Source: Cryptomeria japonica
Taxonomy: Eukaryota > Streptophyta > Pinopsida > Cupressales > Cupressaceae
Direction of reading: 5' to 3'
DNA length: 64,000 nt
Assembly (NCBI RefSeq): GCF_030272615.1
Contig: NC_081413.1
Span: 608,258,209-608,322,208, forward strand
Of this stretch, positions 38,641-49,730 are shown one piece after another. The notes beneath the pieces are model-generated. The model saw nothing but the letters and a program-made list of their open reading frames with translations, did not search any database and was not told where the DNA came from. Positions within the stretch are counted from its first letter, which is position 1. Every line of letters starts with the position of its first letter. A program made the translations under genes and the position numbers.

Positions 38641-40110
38641 TGGGTCTAGTTTCAGCAGCAAATCTTTCTCATCTGAAAATGTGTTGGACTTAGTTCATAC
38701 AGATCTGAGTGGTCCTATGAGAACCAAGAGTTTCTATGGAGACCAGTATTTCATGTTGTATGTGGATAACTTCTCAAAAATAACGTGGGTTGTATTCTTG
38801 AAAGGAAAATATGAAGCCTTTCACATGTTTAAAGTCTTCAAGGCTTGAGTAGAGAGAGGAACCGGTAAGAATCTGAAATGTCTGAGATCAGATAGAGGAG
38901 GAGAGTTCACTTCTCAAGATTTTATGAAAACCGTGAAGAACAGGGGATTATGAGACAGATGCTTGCACCCAGAACACCTCAGCAGAATGGAGTTGCTGAA
39001 AGAAGGAACAAAACTCTTATTGATTGTGCGAGGACTCTGATGATACAGAAGGATATTCCACATATCTTCTGGAGAGAAGCAGTGAGCACTATTGTGTACA
39101 CCCTGAACCAGATACAAATAAAGAAAGGGACAAATAAAACTCCCTATGAATCATGGTGTGGATACTCACCTAATGTTTGCTACTTCAAAGTATTTGGAAG
39201 CGGGTGTTACATCAAGAGGGATGAGTACTCTTGAAAATTTGATCCCAAGAGTGATGAAGGAACCTTCTTAGGTTACTCCACAAAGAGTAAAGCATACCGG
39301 TGTTTGAACAAAAGGAGCGGTAAGATTGTGGAAAGTACAAATGTCAGAGTAGATGAGTTCTCTGAAAAAAATGAACAAGACAGTAAGAGTGAACCAGAGG
39401 ATTATAAAGGATTCAAGTACACTGCATCGATCGAATCTGTTGAAGAGAATCTTGTTGTACTGGAAAATGAAGAAGCTTGTGAAGTAAAACTTGTGCAACC
39501 GGTAGAAGAAGCTCCAAGAAATAAACCGGTACTAGCAAAGTATGTCAAAAACAATCACTCCGCTGAAAATATCATTGGTGGCAAAGATGTAGGAGTACAA
39601 ACTAGAAGAAGAGCAAGAGAGAATGCATGTCTTCTCTCCATAATTGAGCCCAAAACAACAAAAGAAGCTCTAAAAGATGATGACTGGATCAAAGCCATGG
39701 AGGAGGAACTGGAGCAGATTGAGAAAAATGAAACTTGGACTCTAGTGCTCAGACTGGAAAACAAAAATGTAATAGGAACCAAATGGGTGTTTAGAAACAA
39801 AATGGATGAAACTGGTCAAGTGGTAAGAAACAAAGCAAGATTAGTCTGCAAAGGCTATGCTCAGAAAGAAGGTTTGGACTATGGAGAAACCTTTGCACTA
39901 GTGGCCAGGCTGGAAGGCGTCAGAATTTTGCTAGCCTATGTTGCTTACAAAAATTTCAAAGTTTACCAAATGGATGTCAAATCGAAATTCTTCAACGATG
40001 TTTTAGAGGAAGAATTATGCATAGACCAACCGAAAGGGTTTGCATTTGAAGATGGAAGAAATATACTATGCAGGTTGGAGAAGGCTCTATATGGGCTAAA
40101 ACAAGCATAG
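38641..40110 (+). pseudogene. pol: Copia integrase core and first half of reverse transcriptase
   Basis: The integrase core shows LVHTDLSGPM, LRSDRGGEFTS and PQQNGVAERRNKTL, with the usual D/D/E surroundings. An open frame from 39304 to 40110 continues with the linker and RVT_2: [59 protein letters not shown] and [12 protein letters not shown]. Stops and frameshifts lie near 38848, 38950 and 39232, and a stop follows at 40110 where a segment is deleted. Confidence 0.92.
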
Positions 40111-41139
40111 GGTTCAAGAGAACCAGTGATATCAGTAACTTGTATCTGAAGACCAGAGAAGAAAGAAAACATCTAATTGTTGAAATCTTTGTAGATGACA
40201 TCATCTTTGGAGGAGATGATGAGATGAGCAGAAGTTTTGCAGAACAAATAAAGGAAGAATTTGAGATGTCCATGATCGGTGATAAAAAATTTCATCGGCC
40301 TGCAAGTCTCACAGCTAAAGAATGGCATATTCATCAGCCAAACTAAGTACATAAGGGAAATTTTGAAGAATTTTAGAATGGAAGATTGCAAACCTGTTGG
40401 AAATCCAATGGTTACATGTTGCAAGCTCTCCAAAACTGATGAGGCTCATGAAGTAAATGAGACACTTTACCGATCCATGATCGGTAAGTTGCGGTATGTA
40501 GTACACAATAGATCGGACATAGCACAAGTTGTTGGTTTGGTTGCCAGATTTTTTGCAAATCCGAAAGAGACTCACATGGTGGCAATCAAGAGAATATTTA
40601 GATATCTAAAGGGGACTGATGAGTATGGTCTCTGGTATCCACATAAGGGAGACTTCAGCTTAAGTGTCTTCACTGATTCAAATTGGGCAAGGAACATTGA
40701 TGACAGAAAAAGAACTAGTGGAGGTGCATTGTTTTTTGGAGATAGGATTGTGTCATTGACAAGCAAGAAACAAAACTGCATCTCTTAATCCATAGTTGAG
40801 GTAGAGAATGTGGCTGTTGTAATCAACTGCACACAGATAGTATGGATCAAGCAATTATTGGAAGGTATCCAAGAAAAGGTGATTGGACCGATAGTGATTC
40901 ACTGTGACAACACCAGTGCCATTGAAATATCCAAGAATCTAGTGATGCATTCCAAGAAAAAGCATATAGCTATCAAATATCACTATCTCAGGGAGCAGGT
41001 TCAAGAAAAGGAAGTGAGGTTGGAGTATATACCAACAAAAGAGCAGGTGGTTGATATCTTCACCAAGCCACTACAGAAAGATACCTTTGAATACCTCATA
41101 AATAAGCTAGGGGTGATGCCCCTACCTACAGTAAAGTAG
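40111..41139 (+). pseudogene. pol: Copia reverse transcriptase C-terminus and RNase H
   Basis: It resumes after the deletion with FKRTSDISNLYLK, then the catalytic FVDDIIFGG at about 40188, a frameshift near 40280-40300, and YRSMIGKLRYV. RNase H follows: FTDSNWARNIDDRKRTSGG, a stop at 40788, then HCDNTSAIEISKN and KKHIAIKYHYLREQV. The frame ends in the usual IFTKPLQKDTFEYLINKLGV. Confidence 0.92.
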
Positions 41140-41477
41140 GTAAAAAGGGGCTCTATATCGATATGGCATGATTTCTTTACGAAAAATCTCTAAGACTAGA
41201 TTGATAAGTGTGCACTACTCCGATTAGGGGGAGCAGACTTGATTAGTGTACTGAAATACATCTTTGGCATTGTTGTCAAAGGGGGAGATATAATTATAGT
41301 GTTTGAGCATTGGTAAGTAGTGACTGAGTTGAAGTTGCTGAAACAAAGTATTACCAGTGTTAGGGGGAGATATTCATTACTCAGAGTACAAGTAATGACC
41401 GATATAGAAATAAATAAAGAAATGAAGAAAGTACATGCAACTGATAAGACAGATTCTGAAGTGTTGTCATCAATGCC

Positions 41478-41488
41478 AAAGGGGGAGA
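41478..41488 (+). promoter_or_regulatory. Copia polypurine tract
   Basis: AAAGGGGGAGA directly before the 3' LTR, the plus-strand primer position. Confidence 0.9.
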
Positions 41489-41489
41489 T

Positions 41490-43073
41490 TGTTGGCATTG
41501 ACAAAACCGGTTAATCCAAAGAACCGGTATATGACAAAACCGGTTAATCTAGAGAACCGATATATGAGCTAAGATTTGTCATTGATGTCTAACACTGACC
41601 GGTGGAGTGGTGTATCTCACTAGTAAAAGTTTTGACTTGTAAACACATGGAAACAACATAAGAGACAGATGACCAAAGTTTCAAACAGCTCAAGCGAAGA
41701 TAGACTAAGCTAACCGGTCCGTCACTCAAGAAGATCAGTGTTGAGGTCAGATCTTCAGGTTGGTCATTCTGATGATGATGAAGTCACAAAAGGTGACTTA
41801 GGCAAGAAGGCTTAAGGTTGTATGCAAACCGGAACCTCATTGGCAAACAGGAAAAGAGACTTGATGTAAGCACAGCAAACCGGCAATCAAAGGTTAAACC
41901 GATAATGAAGAGTGTAGTGGTATACCGGTACACTGGTAAGGCAGAAGGAAGAGAGGTGATCATAAATCTTAGAGCGGTGATCGATTATTCAGTTGTGGTG
42001 GCAAAAGGTGAGTTGGTGAGCTTATGTATACACCAAACTAAAGGTTAGTGAAGTCAACTTCAGTCATCGCGCAATTAAGCCATGATTACTTGCGGACTTT
42101 CTGGTCCATTCACTATTTTTGGGGCATGTGATGACAGGATTGATTGAGTAGTTGGCAAAAATTTTGCATGGCATCCAGAGCAAAAGCAGGAATATTTGAA
42201 TTCTAAATCTACTGAAAATATGTGATTGCATTGATTAAAGAAAAACCTGAAGGTGACGACAAAGAATGTATAAAGTATTTTGAGTTCATTCAAAATATTC
42301 TTGTTCATAAAATTTGCAAAGTACAGATCATGTGCAACGCGATCCAAAAAGTGTAGAGTAGAGTGTGAGGAAGTGCTAAAAGATTTAGCAGAGCACAGAG
42401 TGTATGAGGTGGACCGGCAGAGTGCAGAGCCTAGGATAAGAGGACTGACAGAGTGCAGAGTCGAGGGTAAGAGGACCGACAGAGTGTAGAGTCGAAGGTA
42501 TAAGCAGAAAACCGGTGTTGTGCAGAGCAGACACAACCGGTGTGGATAGAGTATGATTTACATTGTGATTTGATCAAGCTATCAGTAACTACTTCAGCAA
42601 ATCATCTTTTTGTTGCTTTCTAACCATTGCAACTCAAATCCCTTAACCGGGTGGACTTTAACATGTCCCTTTGTAAAATCCCTTAACCGGGTGACATCTT
42701 AATTGATGTTCCTAACTTCTTTAACCAGGCTACCTTTAACAAGGTAAAGGCACTAACAAGCCTTAAATGAAATCCCTTAACCGGGTGGCACCTAACAGTG
42801 TCTTTGTAATCTCCTACCAGGCATGGCTCCTCACCGGGCGTACTCCAGAAGCATACAAATTTTGTGAGTTCCTACTCACACCGTGATTTTCTCCCATTTA
42901 GGTTTCCACGAGATAAATCTTGGTGTCACTGTATATCTTTTCATGCATGCATATTCTCCTGCAGTTATTATGTATATTAATGAATATTAAGTTAGTACAG
43001 ATTTGGGTTAATAGTTTTAATTGTGAAAAAATGATAAAGTGTTGATTCACCCCTCCCCTCTCAACACCGGTTG
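41490..43073 (+). repeat. Copia 3' LTR
   Basis: Starts TGTTGGCATTGACAAAACCGG directly after the polypurine tract. It aligns throughout with the 5' LTR, with clearly visible divergence. It lacks about 28 bp around the TTTATAAG box of the 5' LTR (near 42105) and the last ~9 bp of the LTR. Confidence 0.92.
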
Positions 43074-43437
43074 ACGAAGGAGGGGCAAGGAAAGGGCGGT
43101 AGATTTCCCCTTCTGCCTGCAACAAACAACCGTCCAGAAAACACTATTATTAGGAACATTCAAAGAAAAATCAGGCGGGGAAGACCCCGCAGAGTCATTG
43201 CCAGACTACTGTTGCAGAACAACAATAGACTATTACTGAAGAACAACATCAATAGCAGAATCGTCAGGAGAAGAGCGAACTTGTGGAGTAGAAGCAACAG
43301 ATGTAGGAGCCAAGGTGGCGGAAGAGTCCATAGTAGCAGTAACATCAACAATAAGGGGCACCTCATCTCGAGAGGATTCAACCGAGACAGAGTCAGAAGT
43401 ATTAACCTAGTCAAGTTATCTTCAGCAGCATCCTTCC
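43074..43437 (-). repeat. 365-bp LINE-B duplication, right copy
   Basis: Direct-orientation partner of 35961-36324. It begins at the trimmed end of the Copia 3' LTR and continues without a break into the DUF4283 region of LINE-B. Confidence 0.85.
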
Positions 43438-44133
43438 ACCAAGTAACAGCGCCTCTACGGCAAGAGAGAACAATTTGAAGCCAAGTGACCTGTTGAGAAG
43501 CACCTTCCGCAGTGAAAGGGGAGGTTCATAATCCAACGGTTGAGTCCATGGCCTATCCCCAACCATAAGAACCACATCCCTTGGGAGGGCCAAAGATATG
43601 TCAACATCAATCAATAGGTGAGCAAAGGTAGAATGACCGATGGAGAATGTGGCATCATCAACCTTCAAGAAGTTGCCAATGGAGTTACCGATGGCCTCGA
43701 AACAAGAAGGCTCCCAAAAATGGAGAGGAAGATTGGAGAGGCAAACCCAAACCGAACGAATAGAGAGAGATTTAGTAAGGGGGTTGAAGGAAGAAGACCA
43801 TGGCTTAATAGAGAGAGCATGATCCCCCCAAGTCCACAACTTTCCCAGAATCGAATCACGATCAAGAGTAGAGGTAAAAGAAGCAACGAAAAAACCTTTC
43901 GCACAAGGGAAAAGTTCAATGCCATGAGCAACTAAAGGCTTCCGAGAATCACTCACCCAGCAATGAAGGTCCGAAAGAGAAGGCCAAAACCCAACAAATA
44001 TGCAGACCAAAGCATTGCATTGATAAAAATCAATATTCTCCACAACCTCCCGCCCACAAACCATAATAGAGAAGGTCTTGGCACAAGGAAGAGGACGAAC
44101 CCCCTTGGAAGGATGGGCAACAGATTTGGCCAC
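43411..44133 (-). pseudogene. LINE-B ORF1, DUF4283 domain, frameshifted before the zinc knuckle
   Basis: 240 codons from the ATG at 44133 contain a nearly intact DUF4283 domain: FASFTSTLDRDSIL-type strand, LWTWGDHALSIKPW, VWVCLSNLPLHFWEPSCFEA, IGNSIGNFLKVDDAT, then DRPWTQPLDYE. In the next frame (43511-43470) a C-x2-C-x4-H-x4-C knuckle follows (CGRCFSTGHLASNC), so a one-base indel lies between them. The frame is probably open upstream of 44133 as well. The expected role is nucleic-acid binding and RNP formation. Better preserved and more GC-rich than LINE-A ORF1. Confidence 0.85.
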
Positions 44134-45364
44134 ACGAGCAAAGCTACAATTCCTAGCAAAAGAAGGTCTAGGCAGAGTATTAGCACCCGCAGGAGGGTCG
44201 TCAAGAGCACCACCAATCCGAGGAGAGTCCCTATTAACCTAAGCAACATCAGCAGCAGCAAGGGCATCCAAAACTAAAACCAAATCGGAGACACTAGTCG
44301 TGGGGGAACCAGCATGAAGACCCACCACCAAGGGAGCATCGCGCACAAACCCAGCAGCAAAAAGGCAAGGGAAGGCAACAATCAAGGGCGCAAAGAAGCA
44401 ACCCCACCACTACTCACAACAGCAGCAATGCTAATAACAGCTACGCCATTCGCAACAGCAGAGTCCAACGCAAGAGAGTTGTTGCAAGAAGGTGAGGAGT
44501 TTGAAAACGCCTAGGCAGGAGACATTCTTGGGAGCAAGGTTCTAAAATGATTCTATGTGAATGTTCAAGTATGGATGTTATTTAGATGGTTTTGGTACCA
44601 TTTCTCCCATTATTGACTTGATATTTGCTCATTGTTCTGTTGTTCTTCATAGGTTGTCAAACCTGTGGAGTATGAATAACGAGAGTTTGAAGGTTTCCAG
44701 GAAGGCTAAAGATGAGAGATTGAGGCTCTTCCAGGTGCAACCTCATATAGAGTTTGCCATTGTGCTGATTTGGTATCAACTTCATAGTTTATTTCAGCAA
44801 TTTATAGGGGTTTTGGATGAGGGTTTGCAAGAGTTGTATGAGTTTGTATTTCCAAAACTTTATTGCATTTTTAATAACAAAAATGGAGTCATTTGCTACT
44901 ATTATTTCATGATAATATCAAACATTATAAGTTCCATATCTTGGATTGTGAGTTAGGTGGTGTCCCTAAGCATTTTGTATTGGGAGGTAGCTCGTGGATT
45001 GAGAGGATTTGTGTGATTTGTATTTGAGTGTGATTAAACCCTTTGCAACCTTGAGGACATCAATATTACTGTTATTTGAGCATTTTCTCATGTTTTTTGC
45101 TGCGAAGAACATTTATTAAGAATTTGGGGAGTTTATCTAGAAGTTGCAATGGTTTATCTCTATGTTTGCACTTCGAATTGTGTTCTATTTGATGTAATTT
45201 TATGTATTTAGTAGCAAATTTGGTGTTAAAACCATGAAAAGGCAATAATATACATTTTACATTGGTTGCATTGAGCTTCAGATTTGTTCAGTTGTATTTT
45301 GGAGAGGATTTTGGTATACCCGATCTCACCATTTGTGTTATTTGCAAACCTAAGTTCCAAAGAA

Positions 45365-45930
45365 GTTTAGCATTCCGATTTGATATTAAATTGTAACAAG
45401 AACATTACATTAAATTACCTCAACATAACATGGAACTTGTGTTTAAGTGAGAAACAATTGAAAATTATGTTTAAACAACTTTGGTCTAGTAGTTTAGAGC
45501 CTAAGAAAGTATGTTTCAAATGGTTATTCTTACTTCAAAAATTGCTTTACAAACTTAATCACCATGATACTAAAATTTGTACAATGTGTAGACAGCTAGA
45601 AACTATAAGACATATCTTCTTTCATTGCATCTATGCTAAGGAAATAAGGAACTTATTTTATTTTAATCTTAAAGGATGCAATGACAATGTTAAATCTTCT
45701 AAAAACTTATTTAGTACGTTAGATGATTTGAGCAAAGAGTGTAATATGTTATTGTTTATTTTGTCTACTAAAATCTTGTGGTTAATTTGGATTCCAAGGA
45801 ATGAGGAAAAGTTTCAAGATTAGAGGTCACTTGTTGAGCCTTATAACAGACTCGTCTTTTACAATGTGGCAATGCAAGTAACAAGGATTATGGAGATTTC
45901 CAAACACAAGTTTTTAAGGTTGTTGAAAGT
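45365..45930 (+). pseudogene. LINE-A ORF2, C-terminal zf-RVT domain
   Basis: Open from 45380 to 45823, this segment reads ICTMCRQLETIRHIFFHC, the Cys/His pattern of the reverse-transcriptase zinc-binding domain (zf-RVT). ILWLIWIPRNEEKF follows, matching the conserved W-x-x-W-x-x-RN block. It has the same strand and frame as the ORF2 part that stops at 35623, and supplies exactly the domain missing there. Decayed 3' sequence continues to about 46455. Confidence 0.85.
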
Positions 45931-46455
45931 TGGAATGGCCAATAGGAACAATATTGAGAGTAGATATTGATTTTCTTAGCCATTCAACAAAGTTGAGCAC
46001 TCCACCTTCTCAAAGGCTTCCCAAGAATTTCATAGGAAATATAATGACTAGGAGCCTCCTCGAATGCACTAGAAAGAAGACGATGCAAAAGAAAAAAACC
46101 AAGTTTCACATTAACGACAATAGATTTGTTGGACAAGTGTGTAGCTTTAGGCATTATGCTTGAAGTTTCTGGATTCAACTGTGTATTTTTTGTTAGCATC
46201 AATGTTTCGGATCACACTCCATGATCCATCATCAGGATGAGAGAGAAAATGAGAGAAAAATGATGTAAATACAATATAAGGTGTATAAGAGAGTCAACAA
46301 ACTAATTAGTATTGAAGTAATTTTAAAGATGTAAGTTTCATTACCTAAGACGTTGTGTGATTTGCTTATAAGAATTTTTTTTCTAAGTTTTGTTGAGCTT
46401 TATAGCTTGATCTCTATTGTATTGAACGTTTTATTTTACTATCAATAATATATAT

Positions 46456-47518
46456 ATATTTTTTAAATAGTCTTTGTAAAATTAACCATAAGAAATATTC
46501 TTGATTATATATAGGTAATCCCAAGAAAAGACATGTTTCCATGATGTGAACTGGTTTTCTTAGTTCTAACAATAAAATATTAAGCATTGTTATGCACATA
46601 TTAAATGCCAAATGCAAATGCATCCTCCTCGGCTCAAACAATAGATGTGCACATTTGTGTTATTTTGTTAACAAAATGAAATGAATTTAATATTTATCAA
46701 TCAACATTAGTAAATGGCACTCACAATACAATTAATACTTACAACACAACAATCAGCATGCCTACAATTTCAATATCCTAGGATAATTAAACAAGGTTTA
46801 CAAAGGAAAGTAAACCTCATTTAAGATTATGGTACAACATTTATTAATATAATCGCACGTGAAATAGTTAATACAAGGAGAGTTCTAGTTAAGATTTATA
46901 TTATTTTCCAAAACTCGAAGGTTTTTGCATTTGTTGCAAAAGAATGTCTTCTATCGCATCAATAAAAAGTAAAAGACTTTGTCTTCTTGACATATCAAGA
47001 GAGTTTGATATTTCCTAAAACAAACCAAAACTATGTTAGCAATAATTCTTTGCAAAAGATTTAAGTATGGAAAGAAAAACATAAAAACTAATAAGATGAG
47101 AATTTAACCAAAAAATTGATAATAAATAAGAAATTGTAAAATAATTTTAAACCTTAGAAATTATTATTTTTGTTACATAATTTTTAGACTAATTATTTGA
47201 CATACTAATTAAGTATACATCTATGTTTTCAAGAATTTAAATCACTATACTCACCCAGAATTAATTAAAAGAAGAAAACCTAAAAATTGATTCTACATTC
47301 TATCATATTCTCTTTTCATTTACATTTAGGAAATTCATCACAAATATCTGAAACAAAATGGAAAATTCTAATTGAGCATATATCTAAACATATTTTTATG
47401 CTCATAGCAATTATAGCTAGATCTCAAAGCAATTCATTCTAACTTTGCACTCAATAGATTAGACAAAGTATGTGTATTAAGTCCTCTTACCTACAGCCAT
47501 GTTTACTTAACATTGATT
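46456..47518. other. AT-rich intergenic DNA
   Basis: Nothing recognised between the LINE-A 3' end and the target duplication of the next element. Confidence 0.6.
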
Positions 47519-47523
47519 GTAAT

Positions 47524-48704
47524 TGTAGCGTCCTAAAATTGCGACACTTGCAATTTCCACTGCATTTGGGTCTTCACGATGGCGATGCAACACGGAACCT
47601 GAATGGAGACCCCGAAACTTGTTCATGACACCAAAAACTGCATTTCTCAGCACCCTGGCCTGATCCTCCTTGCACCGCGCTGTCCCTGGACGTGGGACCA
47701 TGGCGCCCAGCGCCCTAGTCCCTGGCCCTATTTTGGGCCCGGTCTCTTATGGGGCTTCGGGTCTTTATGTTTGCAAATTGGAAAATAACATTTCCTGGTC
47801 GGCCTAAGGTCGGGAAAATCAGTCTTTTAACCCTAATTGACAAGTATATAAACTACTTTTCCTCTCTCATTTTGGTAAGAGGGGAAAAGGCGGAAACGGT
47901 ATTCAAGCATTCAAACATTCAAGCATTCCTTCAAGCAATTGATCATTCTAAGTCTCCATTCAAGGCTAAGTGTTGCATTCAAGACAAGGATTCAACCATT
48001 GAAGAGGAGATCACTTACAACACATTACATACAACAACATTTACACCTTCGCATGTAAGAATACAAACATTCTTACAACAAGGTATCAGTACTTGTTTAC
48101 ATTACAAACATTTACATTTACAGCATTCTCATTTCTTGGTTAATTCCAAAACCGGGGTTTGACCTAAAGGCAAACCCCTCATCCCTAACCCCCCAATCGT
48201 CCTCTCTTTTCTGTGTGTAGGTTGCAGGTACGCGGCTGTAATTGAAGATCTGGAATCCTTGTGCAGAGACGAACAGATCCACCTTCGTTTCGCGGATTTT
48301 TCGAAGGACCGTGTGCACGCCGGGCGCCATCGTCTCGTCAACTTTCGCTCAAATTTGCAGAACAGCACCGTCTCGACATTTTAATGCTAATTCCAGGTCC
48401 GCAGCTTCATATCATAACCCTATCTCTGTTTATAAGTGAATATTTCCCACTTTACATGCATTCCTAGCTTAATCTTTCTATCTACATTTCTTTACAAAAG
48501 AGGGTATCCTTGATGTCTTAACCCTTGAAACTCATATAGAATCCAATCTTGCATTGCGTGGGATTGGATCTTGTGGGTTTCAACCCCTCTTTTGAATGTA
48601 AAGTCTCTCCTAAGTGAAACCCATCAACCCTAGTGACTCTCCCTTCTCTCTCCTCGGAGTTGGGAAGGGGAGAACGACTAGGGTTCGATTTTTTCCGCTT
48701 TACA
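47524..48704 (+). repeat. 5' LTR (1181 bp)
   Basis: TG...CA termini. It has one ~31-bp GC-rich hairpin unit (47693-47725), an AAGCATTC-type short repeat, a TATA box and a copy of the GGACCGTG hairpin near 48307. Homology to the left-edge LTR is evident throughout. Confidence 0.95.
47845..47852 (+). promoter_or_regulatory. TATA box of the 5' LTR
   Basis: TATATAAA, conserved at 54441-54448 in the 3' LTR and in the left-edge LTR; the likely core promoter for the element transcript. Confidence 0.6.
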
Positions 48705-48707
48705 TTT

Positions 48708-48726
48708 TGGTGAACCCGACGTGAAC
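48708..48726 (+). promoter_or_regulatory. Primer-binding site
   Basis: TGGTGAACCCGACGTGAAC, three bases after the LTR and identical in the left-edge copy. The tRNA was not identified. Confidence 0.7.
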
Positions 48727-49113
48727 ATCCTCATTCTGATTATTCATGGTTAGATCTGAAAATTTTGCTTCCCTAATTACATTTCCATGTTTGATCTTTT
48801 GCAAATTTTAGAGGCTAATTGCATAAAAACCCTAAAATTTTCTTTTTAGTAATTAAACTTGTGAAATGTTTAATTGTTAATACTTGTTCCAGATCTACCC
48901 TTCTATTGCAAATTATCAATTCATATTTGTGCTTTAATTCTGAAAATTACATGGTTAAGTGTCAAAACCCTAATTTTTAAAACCTTCTTGATTCAACCTT
49001 TGACTGATAATTTCACTAATCAAAACACCTCCAAATCGGCTGTAACTTTGGATTCCGCAACAAAATCATAATATCTTTCATCCCTGAAAATTTGGAAAAA
49101 AGTTGCGAGGACC

Positions 49114-49605
49114 GTGTGCACCCCGAGCCCCATCGTCCCCGACATTTTTTCCGAAATTTCGGGAGCTAGATCTTACTGTATTTTTCTGCTAAAATCCAGA
49201 ATTTTCGCTGATTTTATCAATTTTAACACTTTCAAAATTAAAGTCAAAGTTGGTCTAGTGATTGCTTGGATTAAGGCTTCTAATCATTCAAAAATTGTTG
49301 AAATTGAAATTCATATCAAAATTGTGTTTCTTGTAGTCCTAAATCTGAAAAGTGTGTTAGCATTCATTCGAAATTTTAGTGTTTTATTCAAATTCTTGCA
49401 ATTTGTGACTTTTGAAATTAGGTGTTTAATTACAACAACTTTGATTTCCACTTTCAAATTCGAATTTTGCATGAAATCGAGTCAACTTTTAAATTTCAAA
49501 ACTTGCATTGCTTTCAGTATTCCCTCTAAAATCATAAAATTCAAAATTTCAGTTTCCCTCTCTTTTTCAAAATTCAAATTTTACATTTTTCAACAATCTT
49601 GGTAG
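49114..49605 (+). CDS. Leader ORF (163 codons), function unknown
   Basis: Lies in the leader, ending 284 bp before the gag ATG. It matches the leader ORF of the left-edge copy (1961-1458, minus) along its whole length with no frameshift. The protein is rich in Ile, Phe, Lys and Ser with runs such as FVTFEIRCLITTTLIS; no domain or clear signal peptide is recognised. It may be a real accessory or upstream ORF, or untranslated leader with few stops. Its start overlaps the GC-rich hairpin copy near 49110-49140. Confidence 0.3.
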   Translation: MCTPSPIVPDIFSEISGARSYCIFLLKSRIFADFINFNTFKIKVKVGLVIAWIKASNHSKIVEIEIHIKIVFLVVLNLKSVLAFIRNFSVLFKFLQFVTFEIRCLITTTLISTFKFEFCMKSSQLLNFKTCIAFSIPSKIIKFKISVSLSFSKFKFYIFQQSW

Positions 49606-49730
49606 CGTTCAATTTTGAGATTGCAACTTTAATTTGACCTATCTACAGATCGTAAAATCACTCAATTTTATCAGATTGGCTTTAAAATCATCATAACTTT
49701 CATCCCTGAAAATTTCGAAAAAAGTTGCGA

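Larger units (their letters stand above)
36325..43073 (+). mobile_element. Copia LTR retrotransposon, decayed, ends trimmed
   Basis: Two LTRs (36325-37958 and 41490-43073) enclose a primer-binding site, a broken gag-integrase-RT-RNase H frame and a polypurine tract. Gene order, with integrase before reverse transcriptase, identifies Ty1/Copia. The 5' LTR lacks its first TG and the 3' LTR lacks about nine terminal bases present in the other LTR. No 5-bp target duplication exists; instead 365 bp of LINE-B is repeated on both sides. Confidence 0.9.
35778..44567 (-). mobile_element. LINE-B, ORF1-only LINE, split by a Copia element
   Basis: The 12-bp direct repeat AGTATGGATGTT flanks it (35766-35777 and 44568-44579), a length typical of LINE target duplications. 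On the minus strand it runs from 44567 through ORF1 with a DUF4283 domain and zinc knuckle, an ORF1 tail, and a T/G-rich 3' region ending CTTCTTTTTTAATAAAA at 35778. Without the Copia insert and one copy of the 365-bp duplication it is about 1.7 kb. There is no endonuclease or reverse transcriptase sequence between ORF1 and the 3' end. Confidence 0.8.
35624..45359. mobile_element. Solo-LTR-like insertion in LINE-A (934 bp, split by LINE-B)
   Basis: The two parts, 35624-35777 and 44580-45359, together form a sequence that starts TGTTAAGTGG and ends AAGTTCCA (TG...CA). It is flanked by the 5-bp target duplication AAGAA (35619-35623 and 45360-45364), and removing it restores the LINE-A frame. 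No coding region, PBS or PPT is visible, which fits a solo LTR left by LTR-LTR recombination. The family is not recognised. Confidence 0.8.
29970..46455 (+). mobile_element. LINE-A, decayed L1-type retrotransposon split by nested insertions
   Basis: ORF1 (29970-32178) and the first part of ORF2 (32184-35623) are followed, after a 9.7-kb interruption, by the ORF2 C-terminal zinc-binding domain (45365 onward). Joining 35623 to 45365 leaves one copy of AAGAA and keeps the ORF2 frame. The 3' end is placed near 46455, where the sequence ends in TATTTTACTATCAATAATATA, typical of plant LINE 3' ends. The 5' end is approximate and no LINE-A target duplication was found. Many stops and frameshifts show it is long dead. 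Confidence 0.8.

Noticed and set aside
43160-44514. Plus-strand open frames such as 43618-43935 and 43963-44277
   Set aside because: They are antisense shadows of the LINE-B ORF1, which matches DUF4283 on the minus strand.
44580-44956. 131-codon ORF after LINE-B, at first taken as a gene
   Set aside because: It falls inside the solo-LTR-like sequence defined by the AAGAA duplication and matches no domain.
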